Below are positions 25,204 through 33,737 of a DNA stretch of 64,000 bases, one piece after another (within the stretch, counting starts at the first letter, position 1; the number at the start of each line of letters is the position of its first letter). The notes under the pieces were generated by a model. It was not told where the DNA came from and did no database searches. It saw only the letters and a list, made by a program, of their open reading frames with translations. Source of the DNA: an uncultured Dokdonia sp. (GTDB lineage Bacteria; Bacteroidota; Bacteroidia; Flavobacteriales; Flavobacteriaceae); the NCBI RefSeq assembly GCF_947492535.1, contig NZ_CANLNH010000005.1, positions 124,001 to 188,000 of the forward strand, written 5' to 3'. The translations under genes were made by a program, and so were the position numbers.

Positions 25204-26429
25204 AGTCTTTTTCCGTTTAGAATGAGTTGTTCTATTTGATGGTGTCCAAACCTGTAAGGTATGGTGTTGTAAGACTTTTGGGGTGTTGTTATAATGAGAT
25301 TTGCTTTTTTTCCTTTGGTGATACTTCCAGTTTCTGAAGCAGCATCCATTGCAAAAGCACCATTAATGGTAGCAGCAATAATGGCTTCTTCTGGCGTCAT
25401 ACGCAGTTGTATACATGCTTGTGCGACAACAAAATTCATATTGCCACTAGGTGCAGACCCTGGATTGTAATCTGTTGCGATTGCGAGTGGTAAACCTGCA
25501 TCTATAAGTTGTCGTGCTGGAGTGTATGGAATGCTTAAAAAGAAAGAACAGCCTGGTAATGCCACAGGAATAGTGGTACTTCCTTTGAGTGCTTCTATAT
25601 CTTCTTCGACGAGTTCTTCAAGATGGTCTACCGATAGCGCATCATATTTTACGGCTGCTGCGATGCCGCCAATGGCATTAAATTGATTGACGTGTACTTT
25701 AGGTTGTAATCCATGAGCTTTTCCAGCATTTAGAATGGCTTCCATTTCGGCTACGGTAAAATAACCAGATTCACAAAATACATCTATAAAGTCGCATAAG
25801 TCCGCTTTCGCGAAAGCGGGAATCATTTCTTCAATAATCAAACGGATATAGGCTTCTCGATCATCTTTATATTCCGAAGGAATGGCATGTGCTCCTAATA
25901 AGGTTGCTTTTATGGGAAGATCAAAGTGCGATTTAAGTCTTTTAATTACCGAAAGCATTTTCCGTTCTGCTTCGACAGAAAGACCATACCCACTTTTGAT
26001 TTCTATAGCACCCGTTCCTAAGGATATAAGATGCTGTAATCGTTTTGAAGCATCTTCAAATAATGCATCCTCACTCATAGATCGTAAGCGGGCAACAGAG
26101 TTTAAAATGCCACCGCCACGATTTGCTATTTCTTCATATGACAAACCATTAATGCGATCTACAAATTCGTCTTCCCGACCTGTCGCATATACAAGGTGTG
26201 TATGTGAGTCACACCACATAGGTAATACAATTTTACCAGTAGCATCTATGATTTCTGCATCTGTAATGTGAGGAATATCCAGCATAGCGCCATAGTCATG
26301 AATACGATCTTCTTTAATGAGAAGATATGCGTTATGTATGTGTGGCATTTGGGACATGGCTTTCCCACGTACTGGAGCCGTATATTCACCAGTAACAAGT
26401 AATTGGTGTATGTTGGTAATGAGTTTCAT
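25200..26429 (-). CDS. hutI: Imidazolonepropionase
   Basis: A 409-residue amidohydrolase of the expected length. Signature residues are CDSHTHLVY (metal His76 and His78), EIKSGYGLSVEAE, GAHAIPSEYK, HVNQFNAIGG and ATDYNPGSAPSGN. It hydrolyses imidazolone-5-propionate to N-formimidoyl-L-glutamate, the step before HutG. First gene of a four-gene minus-strand unit (hutI, transglutaminase-like, hutG, GNAT). hutH and hutU are not in the window, so earlier steps are encoded elsewhere. A CCGCTTTCGCGAAAGCGG palindrome lies inside the gene. Confidence 0.96.
   Translation of the reverse strand: MKLITNIHQLLVTGEYTAPVRGKAMSQMPHIHNAYLLIKEDRIHDYGAMLDIPHITDAEIIDATGKIVLPMWCDSHTHLVYATGREDEFVDRINGLSYEEIANRGGGILNSVARLRSMSEDALFEDASKRLQHLISLGTGAIEIKSGYGLSVEAERKMLSVIKRLKSHFDLPIKATLLGAHAIPSEYKDDREAYIRLIIEEMIPAFAKADLCDFIDVFCESGYFTVAEMEAILNAGKAHGLQPKVHVNQFNAIGGIAAAVKYDALSVDHLEELVEEDIEALKGSTTIPVALPGCSFFLSIPYTPARQLIDAGLPLAIATDYNPGSAPSGNMNFVVAQACIQLRMTPEEAIIAATINGAFAMDAASETGSITKGKKANLIITTPQKSYNTIPYRFGHHQIEQLILNGKRL
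25802..25819. repeat. Intragenic palindrome (AFAKA frame) in hutI
   Basis: An 18-bp perfect palindrome CCGCTTTCGCGAAAGCGG, translated as Pro-Ala-Phe-Ala-Lys-Ala. Confidence 0.95.
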
Positions 26430-26517
26430 TAAAAATTAAAGGTACTTACTTTATCTCTTATATAATAAAATAAGGAATTGTTTTTTGTATTTTTATGAGA
26501 TAAAAAAAGCGAAGGTT

Positions 26518-27693
26518 ATGAATAATCATAAAAAAGGAGTAAATACGATTTGTACACACGTTGGTGAAGTAAAAGACGAACAGTTTCAAGGAGCGGTATC
26601 GCCTATTTATATGTCTTCATCATATGCCTTTATGGATGTGGATGTAAAACGATATCCAAGATACTTTAATACCCCTAACCAAGAAGCATTGAGCAAGAAA
26701 ATTGCAGCGCTTGAAGGTGCCGAAGCAGCTATGATTTTTGGAAGCGGAATGGCGGCAGTAAGTACTACCTTACTTGCTTTTTTACGACATGGGGATCATA
26801 TTGTGCTTCAAAAAACCTTATATGGAGGGACGTATAACCTAGTCGTTGAGGAGTTTAAGAAATATGGCATCGACTATACGTTTACAGATGGTTTGGATAA
26901 GGACGCTTTCGCGAAAGCGATCACACCTAAAACAAAAGTGTTATACATAGAGACACCTTCCAATCCATTAATGACCATTACAGATATGCAAATGGTCTCA
27001 GATCTAGCGAAAGAAAACGGAATTGTCACGATGATCGATAACACATTTGCGTCGCCTATTAATCAGAATCCGCTGAGGTTTGGAATTGATATTATGATTC
27101 ATAGTGCTACCAAATACATGGGCGGACATAGTGATATTTGTGCTGGAGCTGTTGCAGCAAGTGAGGAGCATATTGACCGTATCTGGAATTTAGGAAAAAA
27201 CCTTGGCGGGAGCTTGAGTGATATGACGGTGTGGTTATTAGAACGAAGTATGAAGACGATGGCTATACGTGTAAAAGCACAAAATAAAAATGCAAAGAAA
27301 CTAGCCAAGTGGCTTGATAAGAATGAACACGTAAATCGCGTGTATTATCCAGGTTTAAAATCACATCCTGATTATACCTTAGCTAAAGCGCAAATGAAAG
27401 GATATGGAGGGATGCTTTCTTTTGAACTGGCCGAAGGACTGGATCCAGAACTTTTTCAGAAATCATTACAGCTTATAAAACCATCCATGAGTCTTGCAGG
27501 TGTTGAGAGTACGATGCTTTCGCCAGCGCAAACATCTCACCTTCTTTTAGGAGAAGAAGAAAGAGCACGACAAGGAATTGCCGATGGATTGATTCGTTTT
27601 TCTGTTGGAATTGAAGATAAAAAAGATATTATTGCAGATATTGAGCAGGCGTTACAAAAAGTAGCTGCTCAAGTAGAAGTTCCTGTGTTATAA
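26518..27693 (+). CDS. PLP-dependent Cys/Met metabolism enzyme (methionine gamma-lyase-like)
   Basis: A 391-residue trans-sulfuration-family enzyme. The PLP lysine is in IHSATKYMGGHSD near residue 205; the aromatic stacking motif appears as GGTYNLVVEEFKK, and the Asp that binds the PLP nitrogen is in TMIDNTFASP. The final ISIxR-type segment (IRFSVGIEDKKDI) binds the substrate carboxylate. The product is closest in feel to methionine gamma-lyase or cystathionine gamma-lyase; substrate choice cannot be fixed. The start at 26518 (MNNHKKGVNTICTHVG) is preferred to one 11 codons upstream. Divergent from hutI, upstream of bshB1. Confidence 0.9.
   Translation: MNNHKKGVNTICTHVGEVKDEQFQGAVSPIYMSSSYAFMDVDVKRYPRYFNTPNQEALSKKIAALEGAEAAMIFGSGMAAVSTTLLAFLRHGDHIVLQKTLYGGTYNLVVEEFKKYGIDYTFTDGLDKDAFAKAITPKTKVLYIETPSNPLMTITDMQMVSDLAKENGIVTMIDNTFASPINQNPLRFGIDIMIHSATKYMGGHSDICAGAVAASEEHIDRIWNLGKNLGGSLSDMTVWLLERSMKTMAIRVKAQNKNAKKLAKWLDKNEHVNRVYYPGLKSHPDYTLAKAQMKGYGGMLSFELAEGLDPELFQKSLQLIKPSMSLAGVESTMLSPAQTSHLLLGEEERARQGIADGLIRFSVGIEDKKDIIADIEQALQKVAAQVEVPVL
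26904..26919. repeat. Intragenic palindrome (AFAKA frame) in the PLP enzyme gene
   Basis: Perfect CGCTTTCGCGAAAGCG read as DAFAKAI in a surface helix region, on the + strand. Confidence 0.95.
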
Positions 27694-27739
27694 AAGAACG
27701 AATATTACGACATAGAATGCAACGATTAAAAAATCATTA

Positions 27740-28456
27740 ATGAAATTAGATATACTCGCCATAGGTGCTCATCCTGATGATGTAGAATTAGGATGCGGTG
27801 CGACTATCGCCAAAGAAATAGCAAGAGGTAAAAAGGTAGGCATCCTTGATTTAACGAGAGGAGAATTGGGAACTCGAGGTACAGCAGAAACTAGAAAAGA
27901 AGAAGCTGCAGATGCTGCTAAAATACTAGGTGTGAGTGTACGTGAAAACATCGGACTCGCAGATGGTTTCTTTCAAAATGATAAAGAAAGTCAATTGAAA
28001 ATTATAGAAGTCATACGTGCTTATCAACCAGATATGGTATTGTGTAATGCACTTGATGATAGGCATATAGATCATGGAAAAGGAAGTAAACTTGCAAGTG
28101 ATGCGTGCTTTTTAAGTGGTCTTGTAAAAATTGAAACGAAAAGGAATGGTGTTGTTCAAGAAAAATGGCGCCCTAAAACTGTATATCATTACGAGCAGTG
28201 GGAACATATCAAACCTGATGTTGTCGTAGATGTGAGTGGGTTTATAGATAAAAAGTGTGAAGCGGTATTTGCTTATAAGACACAATTTCATGACCCAAAC
28301 TCAGAAGAAGGAAGTACGCCTATTTCAAGTTTGACGTTTAAAGAAAGTATCAACTACAGAGCACGAGATTTAGGAAGACTTATAGGAACAGATCATGCCG
28401 AAGGATTTAATGTAGAGCGATATCCTGCAGTAGATAGTCTTTTTGATTTGATCTAA
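27740..28456 (+). CDS. bshB1: Bacillithiol biosynthesis deacetylase BshB1
   Basis: A 238-residue LmbE-family deacetylase. The zinc motif AHPDDVELGCG (residues about 10-20) and the LDDRHIDHGKG segment match BshB. It removes the acetyl group from GlcNAc-malate to give GlcN-malate, the second step of bacillithiol synthesis. It follows the PLP sulfur lyase by 46 bases, possibly co-transcribed, which links cysteine supply with thiol synthesis. bshA and bshC are not in the window. Confidence 0.93.
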   Translation: MKLDILAIGAHPDDVELGCGATIAKEIARGKKVGILDLTRGELGTRGTAETRKEEAADAAKILGVSVRENIGLADGFFQNDKESQLKIIEVIRAYQPDMVLCNALDDRHIDHGKGSKLASDACFLSGLVKIETKRNGVVQEKWRPKTVYHYEQWEHIKPDVVVDVSGFIDKKCEAVFAYKTQFHDPNSEEGSTPISSLTFKESINYRARDLGRLIGTDHAEGFNVERYPAVDSLFDLI

Positions 28457-28475
28457 ATCATTTTTAGGTTCTTTT

Positions 28476-28982
28476 ATGGATGAAGCTAATGAAGTAAAAG
28501 ATTTAGATCATCAGATTAAAACACGGTTTAAAGAAGTGTTGGATAGTATACGTCCAGAAAAAAAACAATTTATACATCCCAAGTCAGTCAGGAATTTTAT
28601 TTATCATCTTGTAGATAAACCTATAAAGAGAAGTGAAGTACAGAAGCAGAGGGAAAATGAAATTAAAAAACAACTTCTAGTTTATCTTGAGACTCTTCAA
28701 ACATTAAGATCTATAGAATTAACATATGAGAAGTCACGAATCTTATGGTATGAACATCTTAAGGAAATAGCTGGCTTTATGACTAAATATTATGATTTTA
28801 GTTCTGTAAAGGGAGGGTGTGGATTTGTTCTTTTATTACTTGTAGGAATTTCTGGTGATATTTACTTAATGACAAAAAGTATAATTAAGTACCCTTACAT
28901 TACTATCTATATACTTATCTCTTTTATTCTTGAAAAAATAGTTCAAGAAAGGCAAAAAAGACATTATGCTGTTTTTTATTAA
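28476..28982 (+). CDS. Hypothetical membrane protein
   Basis: A 168-residue protein with a charged, coiled-coil-prone N-terminal 100 residues (DLDHQIKTRFKEVLDSIRP, LKEIAGFMTKYYD) and two C-terminal hydrophobic helices (CGFVLLLLVGISGDIYLM and YITIYILISFILEKIV). It begins 19 bases after bshB1 on the same strand. No family recognised. The region from here to about 31.3 kb is more AT-rich and holds unknown genes, so it may be an accessory island. Confidence 0.65.
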   Translation: MDEANEVKDLDHQIKTRFKEVLDSIRPEKKQFIHPKSVRNFIYHLVDKPIKRSEVQKQRENEIKKQLLVYLETLQTLRSIELTYEKSRILWYEHLKEIAGFMTKYYDFSSVKGGCGFVLLLLVGISGDIYLMTKSIIKYPYITIYILISFILEKIVQERQKRHYAVFY

Positions 28983-29060
28983 ATATAATCATTGTATTTA
29001 TACTGTTAAAAAACATTCCTTTAACAGTATCATAAAAAACAACCTTCTATCTTTAGAGTT

Positions 29061-29420
29061 ATGAAAACAACACTAACTCTTTTACTACTATGTTTTTGTA
29101 CATCCCTTTTTGCGCAAGAAGATATAGAAACTACAAAAGACGAGATTTCTAACCTTACTCCTTTTATTTGGCATCAGAAACAAGAGGAGATTAAAAATGC
29201 TATTTTATTAGAAAAAAAGCATCAAAAAGAAATGTCAGATATAAGAGTTTCTATAAAAAATAAAAAGAATATTAAGTTGCCTATTATACTTAAAATTCCT
29301 GATTATAAAGGGCCTAAAGGATTATCTTTAATGCCAGACCTTCCAATAGATACTACTAATACTCACTATTATAAAATATATCCGAGAAACGAAAAATTAG
29401 ACTATTTTCAGATTAAATAA
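29061..29420 (+). CDS. Small secreted protein, first of a tandem pair
   Basis: A 119-residue exported protein with signal MKTTLTLLLLCFCTSLFAQ. The mature part has an acidic start (EDIETTKDEIS), a Lys/Glu helix, and a Pro-Asp C-terminal part (LPIDTTNTHYYKIYP). Its signal peptide and the final motif match the next gene, while the middle differs. TATCTTTA at 29048-29055 is a possible -7 box. No known function. Confidence 0.7.
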   Translation: MKTTLTLLLLCFCTSLFAQEDIETTKDEISNLTPFIWHQKQEEIKNAILLEKKHQKEMSDIRVSIKNKKNIKLPIILKIPDYKGPKGLSLMPDLPIDTTNTHYYKIYPRNEKLDYFQIK

Positions 29421-29439
29421 TTGCGATTTATTACAGACC

Positions 29440-29787
29440 ATGAAAACAACACTAACTCTTTTACTACTATGTTTTTGCACGCCCTTTTTTGCGCAAAGCA
29501 CTACGGGTGCTAAGGAAGAAGAAAACATTACTAGTTATGCGCCTTTTGCTTGGTATAAAAAACAATTAGAGGAAAAAGAAGATACAACATCTCTATCTCT
29601 AGGAAAAAATCTAGAAGAACTTCAGGAAAGCTTAAAGTTACTTTCAGAACCTAAACAAGAAGTAATAGTATCTAAAAATAAAATGCCTATATATCCATTG
29701 TCAGATATAAAAACAGAACCGATGCCTGTTTTTCCAGTAGATTCTACAGTAACACATCATTTAAAAGTATATCCCGTAAAAGACTAA
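29440..29787 (+). CDS. Small secreted protein, second of a tandem pair
   Basis: A 115-residue exported protein. Its first 19 codons are almost identical in DNA to the preceding gene (MKTTLTLLLLCFCT, then PFFAQ), and the order signal peptide, PFAWYKKQ, Lys/Glu helix, FPVDSTVTHHLKVYP parallels the PFIWHQKQ...LPIDTTNTHYYKIYP order. The gap is 19 bases. It is a diverged duplicate; function unknown. Confidence 0.7.
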   Translation: MKTTLTLLLLCFCTPFFAQSTTGAKEEENITSYAPFAWYKKQLEEKEDTTSLSLGKNLEELQESLKLLSEPKQEVIVSKNKMPIYPLSDIKTEPMPVFPVDSTVTHHLKVYPVKD

Positions 29788-30167
29788 AGAACTATTATTG
29801 TTCTTTCATATTGTATAGGGCAGTTTCTAGGTTTTAGACTAGATGCACATCTTACCGCTATCTAGATATCAAAAAATATAAAGACTATCATTATTTTTTA
29901 TGTGAGCACCTAAAAGATATGAACTTTAATGCATTAGTGTAAAATAGATGCATATATGTCTTTCAGGTAATTTACAAAATTAAAATCAGGTATTTATACT
30001 TGTAAATAGTGAATTTCAATACCAGACCTTTACATTTTACAAGATATACACTCTTAACAAGATCAAAATATTGCTTGTACACAATATTTTATTAAGAAAT
30101 ATGATGTACTAAAATTGTTTCCCCCATCATATTCAGAAAAGAATTAACTATACTCATTTAGGATATT
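29788..30167. other. Intergenic region with a perfect hairpin
   Basis: 380 bases without a recognised gene. A perfect 9-bp stem AAAATATTG (30065-30073) / CAATATTTT (30082-30090) with an 8-base loop lies 78 bases before the toxin-like gene; it is followed by TTTTATT. A weak hairpin AAAGAAC / GTTCTTT (29786-29806) follows the preceding gene. Confidence 0.6.
30065..30090. promoter_or_regulatory. 26-base inverted repeat upstream of the toxin-like gene
   Basis: AAAATATTG / CAATATTTT, loop CTTGTACA. It could be an operator or an mRNA leader hairpin. Confidence 0.5.
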
Positions 30168-31346
30168 ATGGAAATACTCAAAACATTAACAACCAAGACG
30201 TGTTTTTTTAAAATACAAACAAGCCTTAAGGATCAATATATAGCCCAAGAAAATGGCTCAGGAACTAGTGGGCATCTATGGAAAAGGACACTACCTAACC
30301 CATCTAGTTTTAGTGATTACTCAAAATTTCTTTTGTACCCAGACCCAAGCAGTGAGGGAACTTATCGCATAGTTGTAGTGGGATGGCCAGAACTAGAAGT
30401 GATCTTAGAGCATGATCGTGCACGTATTATTCATCCTCAGGACTCAGATTTACTCAGATTTAATTTTCAAATAGCACCACGACCAGCCTCAGAAACTGAT
30501 GAAAGTCAAGAATGGTATTATCTAAACGGAATTGGAGTAGATTTAAACTTTGACTTTGCTTCACATCATTATGTATTCCCATCAAAAAATCCTTATGATT
30601 TATCAAAACTAAAATTTGTTCCTGTAGATATCGTTCAACCTAAAGCAGAAAATCTCCAAGAATCTATTATTTTGACCACTAGCGATCTTGCTCCTCCTCA
30701 AAATTATGAGGAAGTAGCCACAAAAGAATGGGGAAATAAAGTAATCTCAAAACAGGCAATTCCTGCTGCTTTGATAACAGATACTGATTATAGAACAAAA
30801 AGCGATCAAATAAAGCTGAGCCCGTATTATTATCTCCAACATGAAAAACTATGGAGTGCTGAACAACTTGATATAATCACATTGTCAAAGAATCAAAAAA
30901 CAACTATAGACACAGAATATACATCTGCTTTCAAAAGTTCTGACTATAAAAGTGTCGAAAAAACGGTAGGGCACACTTTCAATACCTCCATTGAACTTTA
31001 TGGCAAAGGTAGTGCAGAAGTAGGTGTGTCTGAAGGTGGAGAGACTGTCAAAGGGAGAAGAGAAGTAGGTGCAACATTAAAACTTGCGTATCAATATCAA
31101 AACCAAACAAAAACCATTAATCAATCTTCAAATTCTGAAGAAAAAAGTATTAAAGAAAGAATAACCCAAGAATACAGACAACTCAAAATAGACGAAGATG
31201 ATATCTTCTTATTACATTGGTTACCTATAGATCGGTATACTTTATTTAATAGTAAAGGAGTTATAAAAGGAAAATGGGATTATACAAGTTCCAGTAGACC
31301 TATTCCACAGGAAATTAAGCGTACTCAAAAAGTAAAACTTTCATAA
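30168..31346 (+). CDS. Beta-rich protein, tentatively aerolysin/ETX-MTX2-like pore-forming toxin
   Basis: A 392-residue protein with no signal peptide. Residues about 10-160 look like a beta-trefoil lectin-type domain (FKIQTSLKDQYIAQENGSG, FLLYPDPSSEGTYRIVVVGW, SQEWYYLNGIG). Residues about 225-340 are Ser/Thr/Lys-rich, with alternating polar/non-polar strands (TIDTEYTSAFKSSDYKSVEK, TSIELYGKGSAEVGVSEGG, TLKLAYQYQNQTKTINQ) as in the membrane-insertion region of beta-pore-forming toxins. The end is W- and Y-rich (FLLHWLPIDRYTLF). This reading is by pattern only. The gene is alone, in an AT-rich accessory stretch. Confidence 0.5.
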   Translation: MEILKTLTTKTCFFKIQTSLKDQYIAQENGSGTSGHLWKRTLPNPSSFSDYSKFLLYPDPSSEGTYRIVVVGWPELEVILEHDRARIIHPQDSDLLRFNFQIAPRPASETDESQEWYYLNGIGVDLNFDFASHHYVFPSKNPYDLSKLKFVPVDIVQPKAENLQESIILTTSDLAPPQNYEEVATKEWGNKVISKQAIPAALITDTDYRTKSDQIKLSPYYYLQHEKLWSAEQLDIITLSKNQKTTIDTEYTSAFKSSDYKSVEKTVGHTFNTSIELYGKGSAEVGVSEGGETVKGRREVGATLKLAYQYQNQTKTINQSSNSEEKSIKERITQEYRQLKIDEDDIFLLHWLPIDRYTLFNSKGVIKGKWDYTSSSRPIPQEIKRTQKVKLS

Positions 31347-31405
31347 CTCATAGAATAGTCATTGGTATACCATTTCTGATGTAAAAGGTCTTTTCTTAAA
31401 TGAAT

Positions 31406-31438
31406 CACTATGGGTTTACATTCCATAGTGGTTTATTT
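31406..31438 (+). terminator. Probable terminator of the toxin-like gene
   Basis: Stem CACTATGG / CCATAGTG with a 9-base loop followed by GTTTATTT, 60 bases after the stop. Confidence 0.65.
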
Positions 31439-31493
31439 ACGTTTGGAATTGCAAATAACAACAACCTGTTTTTTAGTTTCAAAAAAGTTTAAA

Positions 31494-32390
31494 TCACTTC
31501 AACTCATAAAATAACAAACGACTCTGGGTATTCATAGGCAATAACAATAAATTCTTTTCTTTGATATAGGCAATATCGCCTACACTTTGTCCTACAGTAA
31601 CGACCTCTTTTGTGGTACCGTCATAATTCATGAGATGCACTTTTCCGCTACGCCAATCTGAGATGATAAGGTGATCTTTATCATAAGGGCGTATACCATC
31701 CAGATTTCCAATAATTTCTGTGACAGATGTGATTTTCTTGTTATTCATATCAAATTTAGAAACACGGCCACCTTCAGGAGCACCTCCCCAAGAAGCCACG
31801 TACATGGTATCTCCCTGAATTAACAACCCATTTGGATTATCTAATTTTGGATCGGCGAGCCAAAAATCAAAATTCCCTTCGGTATCTAATCTGTAAATTT
31901 TTGAGGTACGTGTATCCGATACATAAATAGCACCATCTGGCGCAATAGCGACATCATTTAAAAACTCGATGCCTTCGGCAGTATATTTATTTAAAACTTT
32001 TCCTGTTTTAAGATCTGCTTCTACAAGCTCAGTAACATCAGAAACATATAATTTATCTTTCGTAATGGCAATTCCCTTAGGATCATTCAATCCAGCTACA
32101 AATTTCGCATTAATGAGTTTTCCATCTACTCCTACAATTGCAATAGATCCATCTCCAGGTTTTCTATTTCCTATTAGAGAGGCATAAATCACATCATTGT
32201 CTTTATCATATACCGCCGACTCACAATGTGTAAGGCCCAACGTTTCTGTTATAAATGTAGCTTTAAGTGGTGTAGGTGTTTCAATAACCTCAGCAGTAGC
32301 AATTTCTTTTTTAGCGGTTTCTTCCTTTTTATTCGTATTACAAGAAATACATAAAATACTTAAGGCGAGTAGGGTGTATAAAGCTTTCAT
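31494..32390 (-). CDS. SMP-30/NHL-like beta-propeller lipoprotein
   Basis: A 298-residue lipoprotein (MKALYTLLALSILCISCNT). The mature part is a six-bladed propeller-type repeat (DPKGIAITKDKLYVSD, NDVAIAPDGAIYVSD, NGLLIQGDTMYVASWGG, DGIRPYDKDHLIISDW). Such folds include gluconolactonase/SMP-30 and NHL proteins. The metal Glu after the signal (THCESAVYD) and the Asn and Asp of the SMP-30 centre have plausible counterparts (NDVAI, ISDWRS). The reaction is unknown. Confidence 0.82.
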   Translation of the reverse strand: MKALYTLLALSILCISCNTNKKEETAKKEIATAEVIETPTPLKATFITETLGLTHCESAVYDKDNDVIYASLIGNRKPGDGSIAIVGVDGKLINAKFVAGLNDPKGIAITKDKLYVSDVTELVEADLKTGKVLNKYTAEGIEFLNDVAIAPDGAIYVSDTRTSKIYRLDTEGNFDFWLADPKLDNPNGLLIQGDTMYVASWGGAPEGGRVSKFDMNNKKITSVTEIIGNLDGIRPYDKDHLIISDWRSGKVHLMNYDGTTKEVVTVGQSVGDIAYIKEKNLLLLPMNTQSRLLFYELK

Positions 32391-32473
32391 AATGTGGTTA
32401 ATTAATGAGTATTAAAAGTAGCAAATCCACACTAAAAGCTTTCCTATAGAAGTGTTAAATACGTAATTATCTT

Positions 32474-33610
32474 TTAAAAGTTTTCTATTGTTTTTATAAG
32501 TTTCTCTTGAATACTAACAAAATGCCAAGTATTAGCACTGTTATCTAACATAACCAAACATGTTTTTGTTTTAGTATTTCTATAAATAAATGTACGTGCT
32601 GCAAGCCAACCTCCAGAATGCTGAACGACATCGCCCTGTAATGACCAACCAAAACCGTATTCAGATATGGTATTATTTGTAAGAGTAGGTCCTTTAAATG
32701 CCTCTTGTATCTTTTCTTGCGGGAGTAGGGAAGTACCATACAATGCTGTATCCCAAATAACAAAATCTTCTAAACTAGCAAAGACACCTCCATCCCCAGA
32801 AACGCCATCTATAAATGTAGGGTACATAGGAATATATTGATCTCTTTGTTTTTCAAAACCAAGCGTTTTATTAGGAAAGCTTTTTGTACCCGAAAATAAA
32901 TTCCATACACGTGCATTTTCCATACCTAAAGGATCAAAAATGGCTTGTTGCATATAGTTTTCGAATGATTGTTTAGATACATTCTCAATGATTCCTGCTA
33001 ATAAAATATAGTTAGAGTTTGAGTAGTTGTACCAACTATTTGAGGGTGCTGCTTTAGACGGATATTCACATAGTAATGTGACCGCTTCTTGAATGCTTAA
33101 TTCATTACCAATCTCTGCTTTGTGTTTTTCGGCGAGCTGTAAGTAGCCATCTGGAATACCCGAAGTCATGTTTAGTAAATGACGAACAGTAACACCATGA
33201 TATGGAAATGAAGGAATATAGTTTGTGACAGGAGAATCATAGTCAAGGAGTCCTTTGTTTTCTAACAACATAATTCCCATGGCTGTAAACTGTTTTGATA
33301 CAGAAGCAAGTCTAAATGAGGATGCCGTGGTGAGCTTTTTTGTACGAGTATGATCTGTATACCCATAAGTATTCATAAAGACTGGTTTCCCTTCCTTTAT
33401 AAGTAAAATACCTCCATTAAATTTATCATCAGATGCTAAGGTAGACAACCAAGTATCTAGTGCTTCTTTTCCTTCGGAAGAAGTAATCGAGGTCGTAATT
33501 TCAAGATATGGAACAGCCGTTTTTGAAGCGATTACTATTTTGAGCGTTCCCCATATGAGCAACCCAGCAATAACAACAATACTTGTGACTTTAAGGAATG
33601 TATTCTTCAT
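32474..33610 (-). CDS. Serine hydrolase (class C beta-lactamase/D-Ala-D-Ala peptidase-like)
   Basis: A 378-residue protein with an N-terminal membrane helix (MKNTFLKVTSIVVIAGLLIWG) and a beta-lactamase domain. Motifs are SVSK in SFRLASVSKQFTA, YSN in YNYSNSNYILLAG and HSGG in VVQHSGGWLAAR (counterpart of KTG). The start at 33610 is preferred to a four-codon upstream start. Likely a periplasmic esterase or peptidase; not an antibiotic-resistance gene by itself. The next gene upstream (33738) is a second, different serine hydrolase. Confidence 0.9.
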   Translation of the reverse strand: MKNTFLKVTSIVVIAGLLIWGTLKIVIASKTAVPYLEITTSITSSEGKEALDTWLSTLASDDKFNGGILLIKEGKPVFMNTYGYTDHTRTKKLTTASSFRLASVSKQFTAMGIMLLENKGLLDYDSPVTNYIPSFPYHGVTVRHLLNMTSGIPDGYLQLAEKHKAEIGNELSIQEAVTLLCEYPSKAAPSNSWYNYSNSNYILLAGIIENVSKQSFENYMQQAIFDPLGMENARVWNLFSGTKSFPNKTLGFEKQRDQYIPMYPTFIDGVSGDGGVFASLEDFVIWDTALYGTSLLPQEKIQEAFKGPTLTNNTISEYGFGWSLQGDVVQHSGGWLAARTFIYRNTKTKTCLVMLDNSANTWHFVSIQEKLIKTIENF

Positions 33611-33684
33611 AAGTACCTGCAAGATATTTATTTTTTAATGCCATGTAAATAACAGACAGGTACTCTTTTGTGAATTATTCTTTA

Positions 33685-33724
33685 TACGCTTTCGCGAACC
33701 TGCCTGCCGGCAGGCAGGAGCGTA
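33685..33724. repeat. Composite REP-like palindrome (40 bp)
   Basis: TACGCTTTCGCGAA, then CCTGCCTGCCGGCAGGCAGG (33699-33718, perfect 20-bp palindrome), then AGCGTA. The reverse complement recurs at 61827-61866 with two differences, and a relative is at 38127-38170. Confidence 0.93.
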
Positions 33725-33737
33725 CTCACCTTAACCC

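Noticed and set aside
28476-31346. Prophage or transposon
   Set aside because: No integrase, transposase or structural genes; only an AT-rich accessory stretch.
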